Assembly: GCF_024494355.1 (NCBI RefSeq)
Contig: NZ_JAKNQY010000004.1
Coordinates: 1-64,000 of the forward strand
DNA: 64,000 nucleotides
Source of the DNA: Pseudomonas sp. Q11
GTDB lineage: Bacteria; Pseudomonadota; Gammaproteobacteria; Pseudomonadales; Pseudomonadaceae
Direction: 5' to 3'
Position 1 is the stretch's first letter; the number at the start of each line of letters is the position of its first letter. The position numbers and the translations under genes are program-made. Below, in pieces: positions 10,672 through 18,917 of the stretch. A model generated the notes under the pieces. The model did not search any database. It was not told the DNA's origin and was given only the letters and a program-made list of their open reading frames with translations.

Positions 10672-11058
10672 TCACTTGGGCTTGGCGACCTTCCAGGCAC
10701 CGCCCATCACGCCGTCACCGGTCTTGTCTCCGGCTTTCTTGTCCTTCACGAAGGTATACAGCGGCTTGCCGTCGTAGGCCCACTGCGACGACCCGTCGTC
10801 GCGCGTAATCACGGTCCATTCACCCATGGGCATGGCAGCGCTTTCAGCCTTGAGCGGGGGCCAGTTCTCGGCACATTTGGCAACGCACGCCGACTTGCCG
10901 CCTTGGTCTTTCTCAAAGGTATACAACGTCATACCCTTGTGGTCGGTCAGCATGCCATCTTTGACCATCGCTGGCTCGTCAGCCGCCGACGCCAGCGCCG
11001 GCAACACCAGGGCAACCGCCAGGCCCAGGGCTTTGATGGATTGGGTAAGGTAAGTCAT
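10672..11058 (-). CDS. Secreted YxxxD-repeat protein (COG4315 type)
   Basis: A 128-aa exported protein with a signal peptide (cleavage probably after ASA, about residue 25). Two copies of the secreted-repeat motif are present: GMTLYTFEKDQGGKSAC and GKPLYTFVKDKKAGD, with a CVAKCAENWPP segment between. Function in the family is unknown; some members are called lipoproteins, but no lipobox is present here. GAGGG lies 7 bp before the ATG. It is divergent from phoB, sharing a 150-bp intergenic region. Confidence 0.85.
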   Translation of the reverse strand: MTYLTQSIKALGLAVALVLPALASAADEPAMVKDGMLTDHKGMTLYTFEKDQGGKSACVAKCAENWPPLKAESAAMPMGEWTVITRDDGSSQWAYDGKPLYTFVKDKKAGDKTGDGVMGGAWKVAKPK

Positions 11059-11139
11059 GGAAACCCTCTTTTGCAGTTGTCAGGAATCGGACTCAAAAGC
11101 TTAGTCCAGGATCCTCTACACTGCCGGGTGCCGAAACAA

Positions 11140-11157
11140 GTGTCACACGACTGCAAT
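11140..11157 (+). promoter_or_regulatory. Candidate PHO box upstream of phoB
   Basis: GTGTCAC-acga-CTGCAAT resembles two CTGTCAT heptamers spaced by 4 nt, at about 10 of 14 positions. A -10-like TATCTA follows at about 11165. Autoregulation of phoB through such a box is known in relatives. The match is imperfect. Confidence 0.5.
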
Positions 11158-11210
11158 AATTCCGTTATCTAATGCGGCGCAAGACAGTTAAATGACAAGA
11201 GGATTACCCC

Positions 11211-11900
11211 ATGGTTGGCAGGAGCATTCTGATCGTCGACGACGAAGCGCCCATCCGCGAGATGATTGCCGTTGCGTTGGAGATGGCCGGCTATGACTGC
11301 ATGGAAGCAGAAAACTCCCAACAGGCCCATGCCATCATCGTCGACCGCAAGCCCGACCTGATTCTGCTGGACTGGATGCTGCCCGGTACGTCAGGCATCG
11401 AACTGGCGCGACGCCTCAAGCGCGATGAGCTGACCGGTGATATTCCGATCATCATGCTCACCGCCAAGGGCGAAGAGGACAACAAGATCCAGGGCCTGGA
11501 AGTCGGCGCCGACGACTACATCACCAAGCCGTTTTCCCCACGGGAGCTGGTGGCGCGCCTGAAGGCCGTGTTGCGGCGCGCTGGCCCGACCGATGGCGAA
11601 GCACCGATTGAAGTCGGCGGCCTGCTGCTGGACCCCATCAGCCACCGCGTGACCATCGACGGCAAACCCGCCGAGATGGGCCCGACCGAATACCGCCTGC
11701 TGCAATTTTTCATGACCCACCAGGAGCGCGCCTACACGCGCGGCCAACTGCTGGACCAGGTCTGGGGCGGGAATGTTTATGTCGAGGAGCGCACCGTGGA
11801 CGTGCACATCCGTCGCCTGCGCAAAGCCCTCGGCGATGCCTACGAGAATCTGGTACAAACCGTGCGCGGCACCGGTTATCGTTTTTCGACAAAGGCTTGA
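11211..11900 (+). CDS. phoB: Phosphate regulon response regulator PhoB
   Basis: A 229-aa OmpR-type response regulator activating the Pho regulon under phosphate limitation. The receiver domain (1-120) has the acidic pair D10-D11, the phosphoacceptor D54 (LLDWMLPG) and KPF. The C-terminal winged helix contains TEYRLLQFF and [20 protein letters not shown] lies upstream of the ATG. phoR follows 100 bp later, after a repeat of the AAGCGGCAAG family. Confidence 0.97.
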   Translation: MVGRSILIVDDEAPIREMIAVALEMAGYDCMEAENSQQAHAIIVDRKPDLILLDWMLPGTSGIELARRLKRDELTGDIPIIMLTAKGEEDNKIQGLEVGADDYITKPFSPRELVARLKAVLRRAGPTDGEAPIEVGGLLLDPISHRVTIDGKPAEMGPTEYRLLQFFMTHQERAYTRGQLLDQVWGGNVYVEERTVDVHIRRLRKALGDAYENLVQTVRGTGYRFSTKA

Positions 11901-11907
11901 GAGCAGT

Positions 11908-11982
11908 TGCAAGCTTTCAGCTACAAGCGGCAAGTTAAAGCCGTGTAGCTCTAAGCTTGCCGCTTGACGTTTGGAGCTGCTT
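11908..11982. repeat. AAGCGGCAAG/CTTGCCGCTT inverted repeat
   Basis: Imperfect palindrome GCTACAAGCGGCAAG ... CTTGCCGCTTGACG between phoB and phoR. The same family occurs at about 17893-17983, 18840-18907 and 63213-63297. Confidence 0.75.
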
Positions 11983-12000
11983 TTCTCCCAAGGATTTTCC

Positions 12001-13323
12001 GTGAATCAAAACTGGCATGGCACCCTGATTCGCCACATGTTGTTATTGGTGACCGGCTGTCTGGTCGTGGGCCTGATCACGGGCTTCTACGGCTGGAGCC
12101 TGGCTGCGGGCCTGGCGCTGTACCTGGCCTGGACGCTCAAGCAATTGCTGCGCATGCATGAGTGGCTGCGCCTGCATAAACCCGACGAGGCCCCGCCCGA
12201 CGGCTATGGCCTGTGGGGTGAGGTATTCGACAGTATTTATCACCTGCAACGGCGCGACCAGCGCGTGCGGGGCCGTCTGCAAGCGGTGATCGACCGGGTG
12301 CAGGAGTCCACTGCGGCGCTCAAGGACGCGGTGATCATGCTCGACAGCGATGGCAACCTGGAATGGTGGAACCGCGCCGCAGAGACCTTGCTGGGCCTCA
12401 AGACACCTCAGGACAGCGGTCAGCCGGTAACCAACCTCGTGCGCCATCCACGGTTCAAGGAATACTTCGAACAGGAAAACTACGCCGAGCCGCTGGAGAT
12501 TCCTTCCCCCACCAATGACCGGCTGCGCATTCAGCTATACCTCACCCGCTACGGCAACAACGAGCACTTGATGCTGGTGCGTGACGTGACGCGCATCCAT
12601 CAGTTGGAACAGATGCGCAAAGATTTCGTCGCCAACGTTTCTCATGAGCTGCGCACGCCGTTGACGGTGATTTGCGGGTATCTGGAAACCCTGCTGGACA
12701 ATGTCGAGGAAGTGAACCCACGCTGGGGCCGTGCCTTGCAGCAGATGCACCAGCAAAGCGGGCGCATGCAGACCCTGCTCAATGACTTGCTGCTGCTGGC
12801 AAAACTTGAAGCCACCGATTACCCCTCCGACAACCAGCCGGTGCTTGTCGACGACTTGCTGCAAATCATCGTTGAGGATGCGCAGGAACTGTCCGGGTCC
12901 AAGCAGCAAACCATCACCCTTGAAGCCGACCCGGCCGTGCAGCTCAAGGGCAGCGAGGCCGAATTGCGCAGTGCCTTTTCCAATCTGGTGTTCAACGCGG
13001 TCAAGTACACGCCGGAACAAGGCCGGATTCATGTTCGCTGGTGGGCCGACGGCCAAGGCGCACACCTGAGCGTGCAGGATTCAGGCATCGGCATCGACAG
13101 CAAACACTTGCCGCGCCTGACTGAACGCTTCTACCGCGTCGACTCCAGCCGCAACTCCAATACCGGCGGCACCGGGTTGGGCCTGGCGATCGTCAAGCAC
13201 GTTTTACTGCGGCATCGCGGGCGCATGGAAATCAGCAGCGTGCCCGGCCATGGCAGTACGTTTACCTGCCATTTCGCCCCGGCCCAGACGGTTCGCTCGC
13301 GCCTCGCCCGCCCCGCCGATTGA
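12001..13323 (+). CDS. phoR: Phosphate regulon sensor kinase PhoR
   Basis: A 440-aa membrane histidine kinase that phosphorylates PhoB when phosphate is scarce. Two N-terminal hydrophobic segments (about residues 10-45) are followed by a PAS-like domain (about 95-190) and HisKA with SHELRTPL, in which H215 is the phosphorylated histidine. The HATPase has N (VFNAVKYT), G1 (DSGIGI) and G2 (GTGLGLA) boxes. The GTG at 12001 has AAGGA upstream; an earlier start at 11971 would lie in the repeat. There is no large periplasmic sensor domain, which suits control through PstSCAB-PhoU. Confidence 0.96.
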   Translation: MNQNWHGTLIRHMLLLVTGCLVVGLITGFYGWSLAAGLALYLAWTLKQLLRMHEWLRLHKPDEAPPDGYGLWGEVFDSIYHLQRRDQRVRGRLQAVIDRVQESTAALKDAVIMLDSDGNLEWWNRAAETLLGLKTPQDSGQPVTNLVRHPRFKEYFEQENYAEPLEIPSPTNDRLRIQLYLTRYGNNEHLMLVRDVTRIHQLEQMRKDFVANVSHELRTPLTVICGYLETLLDNVEEVNPRWGRALQQMHQQSGRMQTLLNDLLLLAKLEATDYPSDNQPVLVDDLLQIIVEDAQELSGSKQQTITLEADPAVQLKGSEAELRSAFSNLVFNAVKYTPEQGRIHVRWWADGQGAHLSVQDSGIGIDSKHLPRLTERFYRVDSSRNSNTGGTGLGLAIVKHVLLRHRGRMEISSVPGHGSTFTCHFAPAQTVRSRLARPAD

Positions 13324-13446
13324 TACCGGCCAGCACTCGCCACTAGGCAACGGCCCAGTCAGCCGCTACATTGGCTGACTTGTGCCTGCCTTTTCAGGCA
13401 CTCATTTCTAACCCTTTCGAATATACGGAACCCGCAAAACTCCATC

Positions 13447-14787
13447 ATGGACCCTTCCCCTGGCTTGTCCCTGGCAACACTCTTCGCCGAATTCGGCATG
13501 ATTCTTTTTGCTCTGATCCTGGTTCTGCTCAACGGCTTTTTCGTTGCGGCCGAATTTGCCATGGTCAAACTGCGCTCGACCCGGGTCGAGGCCATCGCCG
13601 AGAAAAATGGCTGGCGCGGGCATATCCTGCGTACCGTGCACAGCCAGCTCGATGCTTACCTGTCGGCCTGTCAACTGGGTATCACCCTGGCCTCCCTGGG
13701 CCTGGGCTGGGTCGGTGAACCGGCGTTCGCCCACGTTCTGGAGCCACTGCTCGGCGCGGTCGGCGTTGAGTCGCCGGAAGTGATCAAGGGCGTGTCGTTC
13801 TTCACCGCGTTCTTCATCATTTCGTACTTGCACATCGTGGTCGGTGAGCTGGCGCCCAAATCCTGGGCGATTCGCAAACCCGAGCTGCTGTCGCTGTGGA
13901 CCGCCGTGCCGCTGTACCTGTTCTACTGGGCCATGTACCCGGCGATCTACCTGCTCAACGCCAGCGCCAACGCCATTTTGCGCATCGCCGGCCAAGGCGA
14001 ACCCGGCCCGCATCACGAACACCATTACAGCCGCGAAGAACTGAAGCTGATCCTGCACTCCAGCCGTGGCCAGGACCCAAGCGACCAGGGCATGCGCGTG
14101 CTGGCCTCGGCGGTGGAAATGGGCGAGCTGGAAGTGGTGGACTGGGCCAACTCCCGGGAAGACCTGGTGACGCTGGAGTTCAACGCTCCGCTCAAGGAGA
14201 TCCTGGCGATGTTCCGTCGCCACAAGTTCAGCCGCTATCCGGTGTACGACAGCGAGCGCCAGGAGTTCGTTGGCCTGCTGCACATCAAGGATCTGCTGCT
14301 GGAACTGGCGGCCCTGGATCACATTCCCGAGTCGTTCAACCTGGCCGAACTCACCCGCCCACTGGAGCGCGTGTCGCGGCACATGCCGCTGTCGCAGTTG
14401 CTGGAACAATTCCGCAAGGGTGGCTCGCACTTCGCCCTGGTTGAAGAAGCCGACGGCAACATCATCGGTTACCTGACCATGGAAGACGTGCTGGAAGTGC
14501 TGGTGGGCGACATCCAGGACGAACACCGCAAGGCCGAGCGCGGCATCCTGGCCTACCAGCCGGGCAAGCTGCTGGTGCGCGGCGACACGCCACTGTTCAA
14601 GGTCGAACGCCTGCTGGGCATCGACCTGGACCACATCGAGGCCGAGACCCTCGCCGGGCTGGTCTATGAAACCCTCAAGCGCGTGCCGGAAGAGGAAGAA
14701 GTGCTGGAAGTCGAAGGCCTGCGGATCATCATCAAGAAGATGAAAGGACCGAAGATTATTCTGGCGAAGGTGTTGATGCTCGGTTGA
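13447..14787 (+). CDS. CNNM/CorC-family membrane protein with CBS domains
   Basis: A 446-aa protein. It has an N-terminal DUF21 transmembrane domain (about 1-200, three to four helices, NGFFVAAEFAMVKLRSTR), a CBS pair (about 215-345, with RYPVYD and GYLTMEDVLE) and a C-terminal CorC/HlyC domain ending IIIKKMKGPK. Relatives are called hemolysins for historical reasons. Several act in Mg2+ or Co2+ export, and CBS pairs bind adenosyl ligands. It follows phoR by about 120 bp and may be in the same transcript, but no PHO box was seen before it. Confidence 0.88.
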   Translation: MDPSPGLSLATLFAEFGMILFALILVLLNGFFVAAEFAMVKLRSTRVEAIAEKNGWRGHILRTVHSQLDAYLSACQLGITLASLGLGWVGEPAFAHVLEPLLGAVGVESPEVIKGVSFFTAFFIISYLHIVVGELAPKSWAIRKPELLSLWTAVPLYLFYWAMYPAIYLLNASANAILRIAGQGEPGPHHEHHYSREELKLILHSSRGQDPSDQGMRVLASAVEMGELEVVDWANSREDLVTLEFNAPLKEILAMFRRHKFSRYPVYDSERQEFVGLLHIKDLLLELAALDHIPESFNLAELTRPLERVSRHMPLSQLLEQFRKGGSHFALVEEADGNIIGYLTMEDVLEVLVGDIQDEHRKAERGILAYQPGKLLVRGDTPLFKVERLLGIDLDHIEAETLAGLVYETLKRVPEEEEVLEVEGLRIIIKKMKGPKIILAKVLMLG

Positions 14788-14800
14788 GCCTTAATTGGCT

Positions 14801-14878
14801 CAAAAGATCGCAGCCTTCGGCAGCTCCTACAGGGTTATGTGTACGCCTGTAGGAGCTGCCGAAGGCTGCGATCTTTTG
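14801..14878. repeat. Long perfect inverted repeat (REPIN)
   Basis: Two 33-bp arms, CAAAAGATCGCAGCCTTCGG... at 14801-14833 and its exact complement at 14846-14878, separated by 12 bp. It lies between convergent genes, where it can terminate both transcripts. A diverged single arm overlaps the pgaD stop at about 423-455. Confidence 0.92.
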
Positions 14879-14888
14879 CTTTATGGTC

Positions 14889-15785
14889 TCATTGCTTGCC
14901 CAACGCAAAGTTGGGCATATCTCCCACCGGTTGATTGAACTGGTAGGGAATCGACACCAGCCCCAACCCGGTATTGCGCTGCACCACGAAATGCAGGTGC
15001 GGGCCTGAGCTGTTGCCGGTATTACCCGACAACGCCAACGGCGTGCCCACCCCGACCCGCTGCCCTTCCCGTACGCTCACCGAGCCTTTCTGCAGGTGCA
15101 GGTACACGCCCATGGTCCCGTCATCGTGCAGCACCCGCACGAAATTGCCCGACGGGTCGGTGCCACGGCCGGTCTGCTCGTTTTCAGTCTTGATGACCAC
15201 ACCACCCCGCGCCGCGATGATCGGCGTGCCGACGGGCATGGCGATGTCCATGGCATAACGGTTTTTGGGGCCATAGTGGCTGTACTGGCCATTGGCGCCC
15301 TGGCTCAGCCGAAACGGCCCGCCACGCCACGGCAAAGGGTATCGATAGGCCTGCGCCGCGCCGGCAGGGTCTCCCAGCGAGTATTCGAACCTTGGGGTAT
15401 ACACCAGCGGCCTGCCAGGCCGAGTGGCCGTGAGCAGGGCCAGGCGCAGGTTGCTGCGTGCCGGCAGCACCCGCCGGATCGGTCGGCTCGGTGCCCCGCT
15501 CACATTGCGCAACCCGGCAAAACTCAACTCGATCTCCACCGGCGCGTACAGGTCGTTGCGCACGAACACCGCGTCCGCGCCCTTCTGTTTCTTGATATCG
15601 AGAAACACCTGGCGCTCCAGGCGTTCGACCATGCGGTCGCGGAACACGAACACCTGCGCGCCCTTGCTGGGGCGGTCGCTGTAGGAGACAACACCGTTGG
15701 CGTCGGTGGACTTGTAGATCGTCATCGCCCCCGCCGAGGTGGAGGCCAGGACAAGACCACAGGCAAACAGCAGGGGCAAAAACAT
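14889..15785 (-). CDS. M23-family peptidase with DUF4124 domain
   Basis: A 298-aa exported protein. A signal peptide ends near ASAGA, then a DUF4124 region follows (YKSTDANGVVSYSDRP). The C-terminal LytM/M23 zinc endopeptidase domain has SHYG...YAMDIAMPVG and the HLHF motif. Such enzymes cut peptidoglycan cross-bridges or act as divisome activators. I prefer the ATG at 15785; a GTG at 15818 would add 11 residues before the signal peptide. It is a single-gene unit convergent with the CNNM gene. Confidence 0.87.
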   Translation of the reverse strand: MFLPLLFACGLVLASTSAGAMTIYKSTDANGVVSYSDRPSKGAQVFVFRDRMVERLERQVFLDIKKQKGADAVFVRNDLYAPVEIELSFAGLRNVSGAPSRPIRRVLPARSNLRLALLTATRPGRPLVYTPRFEYSLGDPAGAAQAYRYPLPWRGGPFRLSQGANGQYSHYGPKNRYAMDIAMPVGTPIIAARGGVVIKTENEQTGRGTDPSGNFVRVLHDDGTMGVYLHLQKGSVSVREGQRVGVGTPLALSGNTGNSSGPHLHFVVQRNTGLGLVSIPYQFNQPVGDMPNFALGKQ

Positions 15786-15905
15786 GGGCAAAAATTCTGT
15801 CGAAATGAAGGCCTGCACAGCAGCCTAGCAGCTGGATGGACCAGCGTAGTCGACGGATGTTTCAAAATGGGTAGGCAGATAGGGCACTACTGAGGCTGAT
15901 GACGC

Positions 15906-16000
15906 CATCGCGAGCTGGCTCGCCCCCACACTGGCTCTGCTGCGGACACACGTTTTGTGAGCAACAGAGCCAGTGTGGGAGCGAGCCTGCTCGCGATGGC
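15906..16000. repeat. REP pair (GTGGGAGCGAGC family)
   Basis: CATCGCGAGCTGGCTCGCC ... GGGAGCGAGCCTGCTCGCGA form an inverted pair 20 bp beyond the stop of the response-regulator gene. Nothing else is seen in the gap. Confidence 0.88.
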
Positions 16001-16021
16001 TGACTCAAAGGCGCTGCCAAA

Positions 16022-16948
16022 TCATGCGCCAGGCACGAAGTGTTTCTGCGCGGTGCCGCGGGCGATCAGGCGGGAGATGTAGTCGAGTTTCTGCGGGTCT
16101 TTGTCGACGAAGCGGAAGGTCAGTTGCAGCCACTCGCTGTCGGGGGTCTGCTCGTGAGCAACGATGGCGTGCATGTAGCCGTTGAGGCGAGCGGTTTCAG
16201 CGTTGTCGCCCTGCTCCATGTCCAGTACGGCGCTTTCGAGCACCTGTGGCAGGGTGTCGGTGCGTTTGACCACCAGCAGCGCTTCCTTGAGGCTCAGGGC
16301 CTTGATCACGCATTGCTGGGTGCCGCTGGACAGGCGCAATTGGCCCTGACCGCGATTGCCGCCGGCCGGGGCGGCTGAAGGCGCCTTGACGGGCGGGCTG
16401 TTGAGCATGCCGCGGGCCGGCGCAGCGGCGGCTTGGGGAGCGGCTGTGGGCGCGACAGTCGCAGCGACGACCGGAGCCGCCTTGCCGCCGGTAAGCGCGC
16501 TGAGCGAATCGTTGCCGAACGCCGAGTTCATCTTGGTCGGGGCACTGTTCATCAGGGTGTCGAGCTTGCCAACCTTGTGCAGGGCCTGCTTGACCTTGGT
16601 CAGCAGTTGCTCGTTGGTGAACGGCTTGCTGACGTAGCCGGAAACGCCGGCCTGAATCGCCTGGACCACGTTTTCCTTGTCACCGCGGCTGGTGACCATC
16701 ACGAACGGCATGCCCTTGAGGTTGTCCTGCTGGCGGCACCAGGTCAGCAGCTCCAGGCCAGACATTTCCGGCATTTCCCAATCGCACAGCACCAGGTCGA
16801 ACGCCTCACGGGCCAGCAGGGATTGGGCTTTCTTACCGTTCACCGCATCTTCGATGCGGATGCCTGGGAAGTAGTTGCGCAGGCACTTCTTCACCAGGTC
16901 ACGAATGAACGAAGCGTCGTCCACGACCAACACACTGACCTTACTCAT
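16022..16948 (-). CDS. Response regulator with CheY-like receiver and unusual C-terminal domain
   Basis: A 308-aa protein. The receiver domain (1-125) has V-V-D-D-A near residue 10, the acceptor Asp in LCDWEMPEMSG and KPF at about 109. An Ala/Pro-rich linker (about 150-200) joins it to a C-terminal domain (about 205-308) whose strand pattern and YISRLIA ending remind me of a degenerate PilZ domain; that is inference. No DNA-binding domain is present. Its place between the M23 peptidase and phoU is conserved in Pseudomonas. AGAGGT precedes the ATG. Confidence 0.82.
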   Translation of the reverse strand: MSKVSVLVVDDASFIRDLVKKCLRNYFPGIRIEDAVNGKKAQSLLAREAFDLVLCDWEMPEMSGLELLTWCRQQDNLKGMPFVMVTSRGDKENVVQAIQAGVSGYVSKPFTNEQLLTKVKQALHKVGKLDTLMNSAPTKMNSAFGNDSLSALTGGKAAPVVAATVAPTAAPQAAAAPARGMLNSPPVKAPSAAPAGGNRGQGQLRLSSGTQQCVIKALSLKEALLVVKRTDTLPQVLESAVLDMEQGDNAETARLNGYMHAIVAHEQTPDSEWLQLTFRFVDKDPQKLDYISRLIARGTAQKHFVPGA

Positions 16949-17071
16949 CCAGATACACCTCTAAAAAATCCCGGCAAGCATACCGCTTTTGCTGATGGCA
17001 CATTGCCAAAAACCTTCAGTCACGCCGGGACTCTTCGTTCGCGGGGTGCTGCTTTCGATTAAAAAAGCCGC

Positions 17072-17105
17072 AAAAAAAAGCCCGACCAGAAGGCCGGGCG
17101 CTTTT
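17072..17105 (-). terminator. Terminator of phoU
   Basis: On the minus strand GCCCGGCC-ttct-GGTCGGGC is followed by seven T, 12 bp beyond the phoU stop. Confidence 0.88.
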
Positions 17106-17116
17106 CTTGGGCAATC

Positions 17117-17878
17117 TTACTTATCGTCAGTTTCGCCTGGAACATTAGCGGTTTCGGACGAGGTGCCCTCCACTTCGGCCTTCATGCGCTTGAGCCCCAA
17201 GTGCCGCACGTCGGTACCGCGTACCAGATAAATCACAAGTTCCGAGATGTTGCGCGCATGATCGCCGATACGTTCCAGGGAACGCAGCACCCAGATGATG
17301 CTCAACACCCGGGAGATCGAACGCGGGTCTTCCATCATGTAGGTCGCCAGCTCGCGCAGCGCAGTCTTGTATTCGCGGTCGATGATCTTGTCGTACTGGG
17401 CCACCGACAGCGCCAGGTCGGCGTCGAAACGGGCGAAGGCATCCAGTGCATCGCGCACCATGTTGCGCACCTGGTCGCCAATGTGGCGAACTTCGACGTA
17501 ACCGCGCGGCGCTTCGCCTTCTTCGCACAACTGGATGGCACGGCGGGCGATCTTGGTGCTTTCGTCGCCGATACGCTCCAGATCGATCACCGACTTGGAG
17601 ATGCTGATGATCAGGCGCAGGTCGGAAGCGGCCGGCTGACGACGGGCCAGGATGCGCAGGCACTCTTCGTCGATGTTGCGCTCCATCTGATTGATCTGGT
17701 CATCGATCTCGCGCACTTGCTGGGCCAGGCCGGAATCGGCCTCGATCAGCGAGGTCACCGCGTCGTTGACCTGCTTTTCCACCAGCCCGCCCATGGCCAG
17801 CAGGTGACTGCGCACCTCCTCAAGCTCAGCATTGAACTGTGCGGAAATGTGGTGAGTAAGGCCTTCCTTCGAAATCAT
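17117..17878 (-). CDS. phoU: Phosphate signalling protein PhoU
   Basis: A 253-aa cytoplasmic two-bundle helical protein that connects the Pst transporter to PhoR and keeps the Pho regulon off when phosphate is ample. The duplicated PhoU repeat is seen with E-x-x-x-D metal motifs (for example REIDDQIN and ERIGDESTKIA, then ERIGDHARNISE). The ATG at 17878 (MISKEG) is preferred; upstream in-frame codons lie in a repeat. It is last in pstSCAB-phoU. Confidence 0.96.
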   Translation of the reverse strand: MISKEGLTHHISAQFNAELEEVRSHLLAMGGLVEKQVNDAVTSLIEADSGLAQQVREIDDQINQMERNIDEECLRILARRQPAASDLRLIISISKSVIDLERIGDESTKIARRAIQLCEEGEAPRGYVEVRHIGDQVRNMVRDALDAFARFDADLALSVAQYDKIIDREYKTALRELATYMMEDPRSISRVLSIIWVLRSLERIGDHARNISELVIYLVRGTDVRHLGLKRMKAEVEGTSSETANVPGETDDK

Positions 17879-17892
17879 GGTTTTGCTCCGCA

Positions 17893-17983
17893 AAAGCTGT
17901 GAGCTGCAAGCTACAAGCTGCAAGCTGATGTGTGTCGTTACCGGGCTGCCTTTACTTGCCGCTTGTAGCTTGACGCTTGCGGC
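17893..17983. repeat. AAGCTACAAGC/GCTTGTAGCTT inverted repeat
   Basis: GCTGCAAGCTACAAGCTGCA is paired with TTGCCGCTTGTAGCTTGACG in the gap between pstB and phoU. Same family as 11908-11982. Confidence 0.75.
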
Positions 17984-17990
17984 TATACGG

Positions 17991-18824
17991 CTAGCCGTAA
18001 CGACCCGTGATGTAGTCTTCGGTCTGCTTCTTGGCCGGGTTGGTAAACAGCGTGTCGGTGTCGCCGAATTCCACCAGTTTGCCCATGTACATGAAGGCGG
18101 TGTAGTCAGAAACCCGCGCCGCCTGTTGCATGTTGTGGGTCACGATGACGATGGTGAATTTGGACTTGAGCTCGTAGATCAGTTCTTCGACTTTCAGGGT
18201 CGAGATCGGATCCAGGGCCGAGCAGGGTTCGTCGAGCAGCAGGACTTCCGGTTCCACGGCGATGGTACGGGCGATCACCAGTCGTTGCTGTTGCCCCCCG
18301 GACAGGCCCAGTGCCGATTCGTGCAGACGATCCTTGACCTCGTCCCACAGCGCCGCGCCCTTGAGCGCCCACTCCACCGCTTCGTCGAGAATGCGCTTCT
18401 TGTTGATACCCTGGATACGCAGGCCGTAGACCACGTTCTCGTAGATGGTTTTGGGGAACGGGTTAGGCTTCTGGAACACCATGCCCACCCGACGACGCAG
18501 CTCGGCCACATCTTCGCCCTTGCGGTAGATGTTATTGCCGTAGAGGTTGATTTCGCCCTCGACGCGGCAACCGTCCACCAGGTCGTTCATGCGGTTGAAG
18601 GTACGCAACAAGGTCGACTTGCCGCAGCCCGACGGCCCGATGAACGCCGTGACGCGCTGCTTCGGGATGTTCAGGCTGACGTCGTACAGCGCCTGCTTCT
18701 GGCCGTAGAACAGGCTCAGGCCGGGCACTTCGATGGCGACGGTTTCCTGAGCCAGGTCCAGGCTCTGCTTGTCGCGGCCCAGGGCCGACATGTTGATGCC
18801 GCGTGCTTGTGTCTCGTGTTGCAT
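17991..18824 (-). CDS. pstB: Phosphate ABC transporter ATP-binding protein PstB
   Basis: A 277-aa ATPase of the high-affinity phosphate importer. Walker A ([11 protein letters not shown]), Q-loop (VFQKPNPFP), signature (LSGGQQQRL), Walker B ([13 protein letters not shown]) and H-loop (VTHNM) are all intact. The ATG at 18824 gives a normal N-terminus; an upstream in-frame stretch is repeat DNA. It acts at the cytoplasmic face with PstA and PstC. Confidence 0.97.
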   Translation of the reverse strand: MQHETQARGINMSALGRDKQSLDLAQETVAIEVPGLSLFYGQKQALYDVSLNIPKQRVTAFIGPSGCGKSTLLRTFNRMNDLVDGCRVEGEINLYGNNIYRKGEDVAELRRRVGMVFQKPNPFPKTIYENVVYGLRIQGINKKRILDEAVEWALKGAALWDEVKDRLHESALGLSGGQQQRLVIARTIAVEPEVLLLDEPCSALDPISTLKVEELIYELKSKFTIVIVTHNMQQAARVSDYTAFMYMGKLVEFGDTDTLFTNPAKKQTEDYITGRYG

Positions 18825-18839
18825 GGTCTCACTCCGTTC

Positions 18840-18907
18840 GTAGCTGCAAGCTTCTAGCTGCAAGCTGCAAGTTTTGAGCAAAAGCGGCTTGTAGCTTGCC
18901 GCTTGTG
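18840..18907. repeat. AAGCTGCAAG/CTTGCCGCTT repeat
   Basis: Third copy in the pho region, between pstA and pstB (GCTGCAAGCTTCTAGCTGCA and TTGTAGCTTGCCGCTTGTGG). Same family as 11908-11982. Confidence 0.72.
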
Positions 18908-18917
18908 GCTAATGGCT

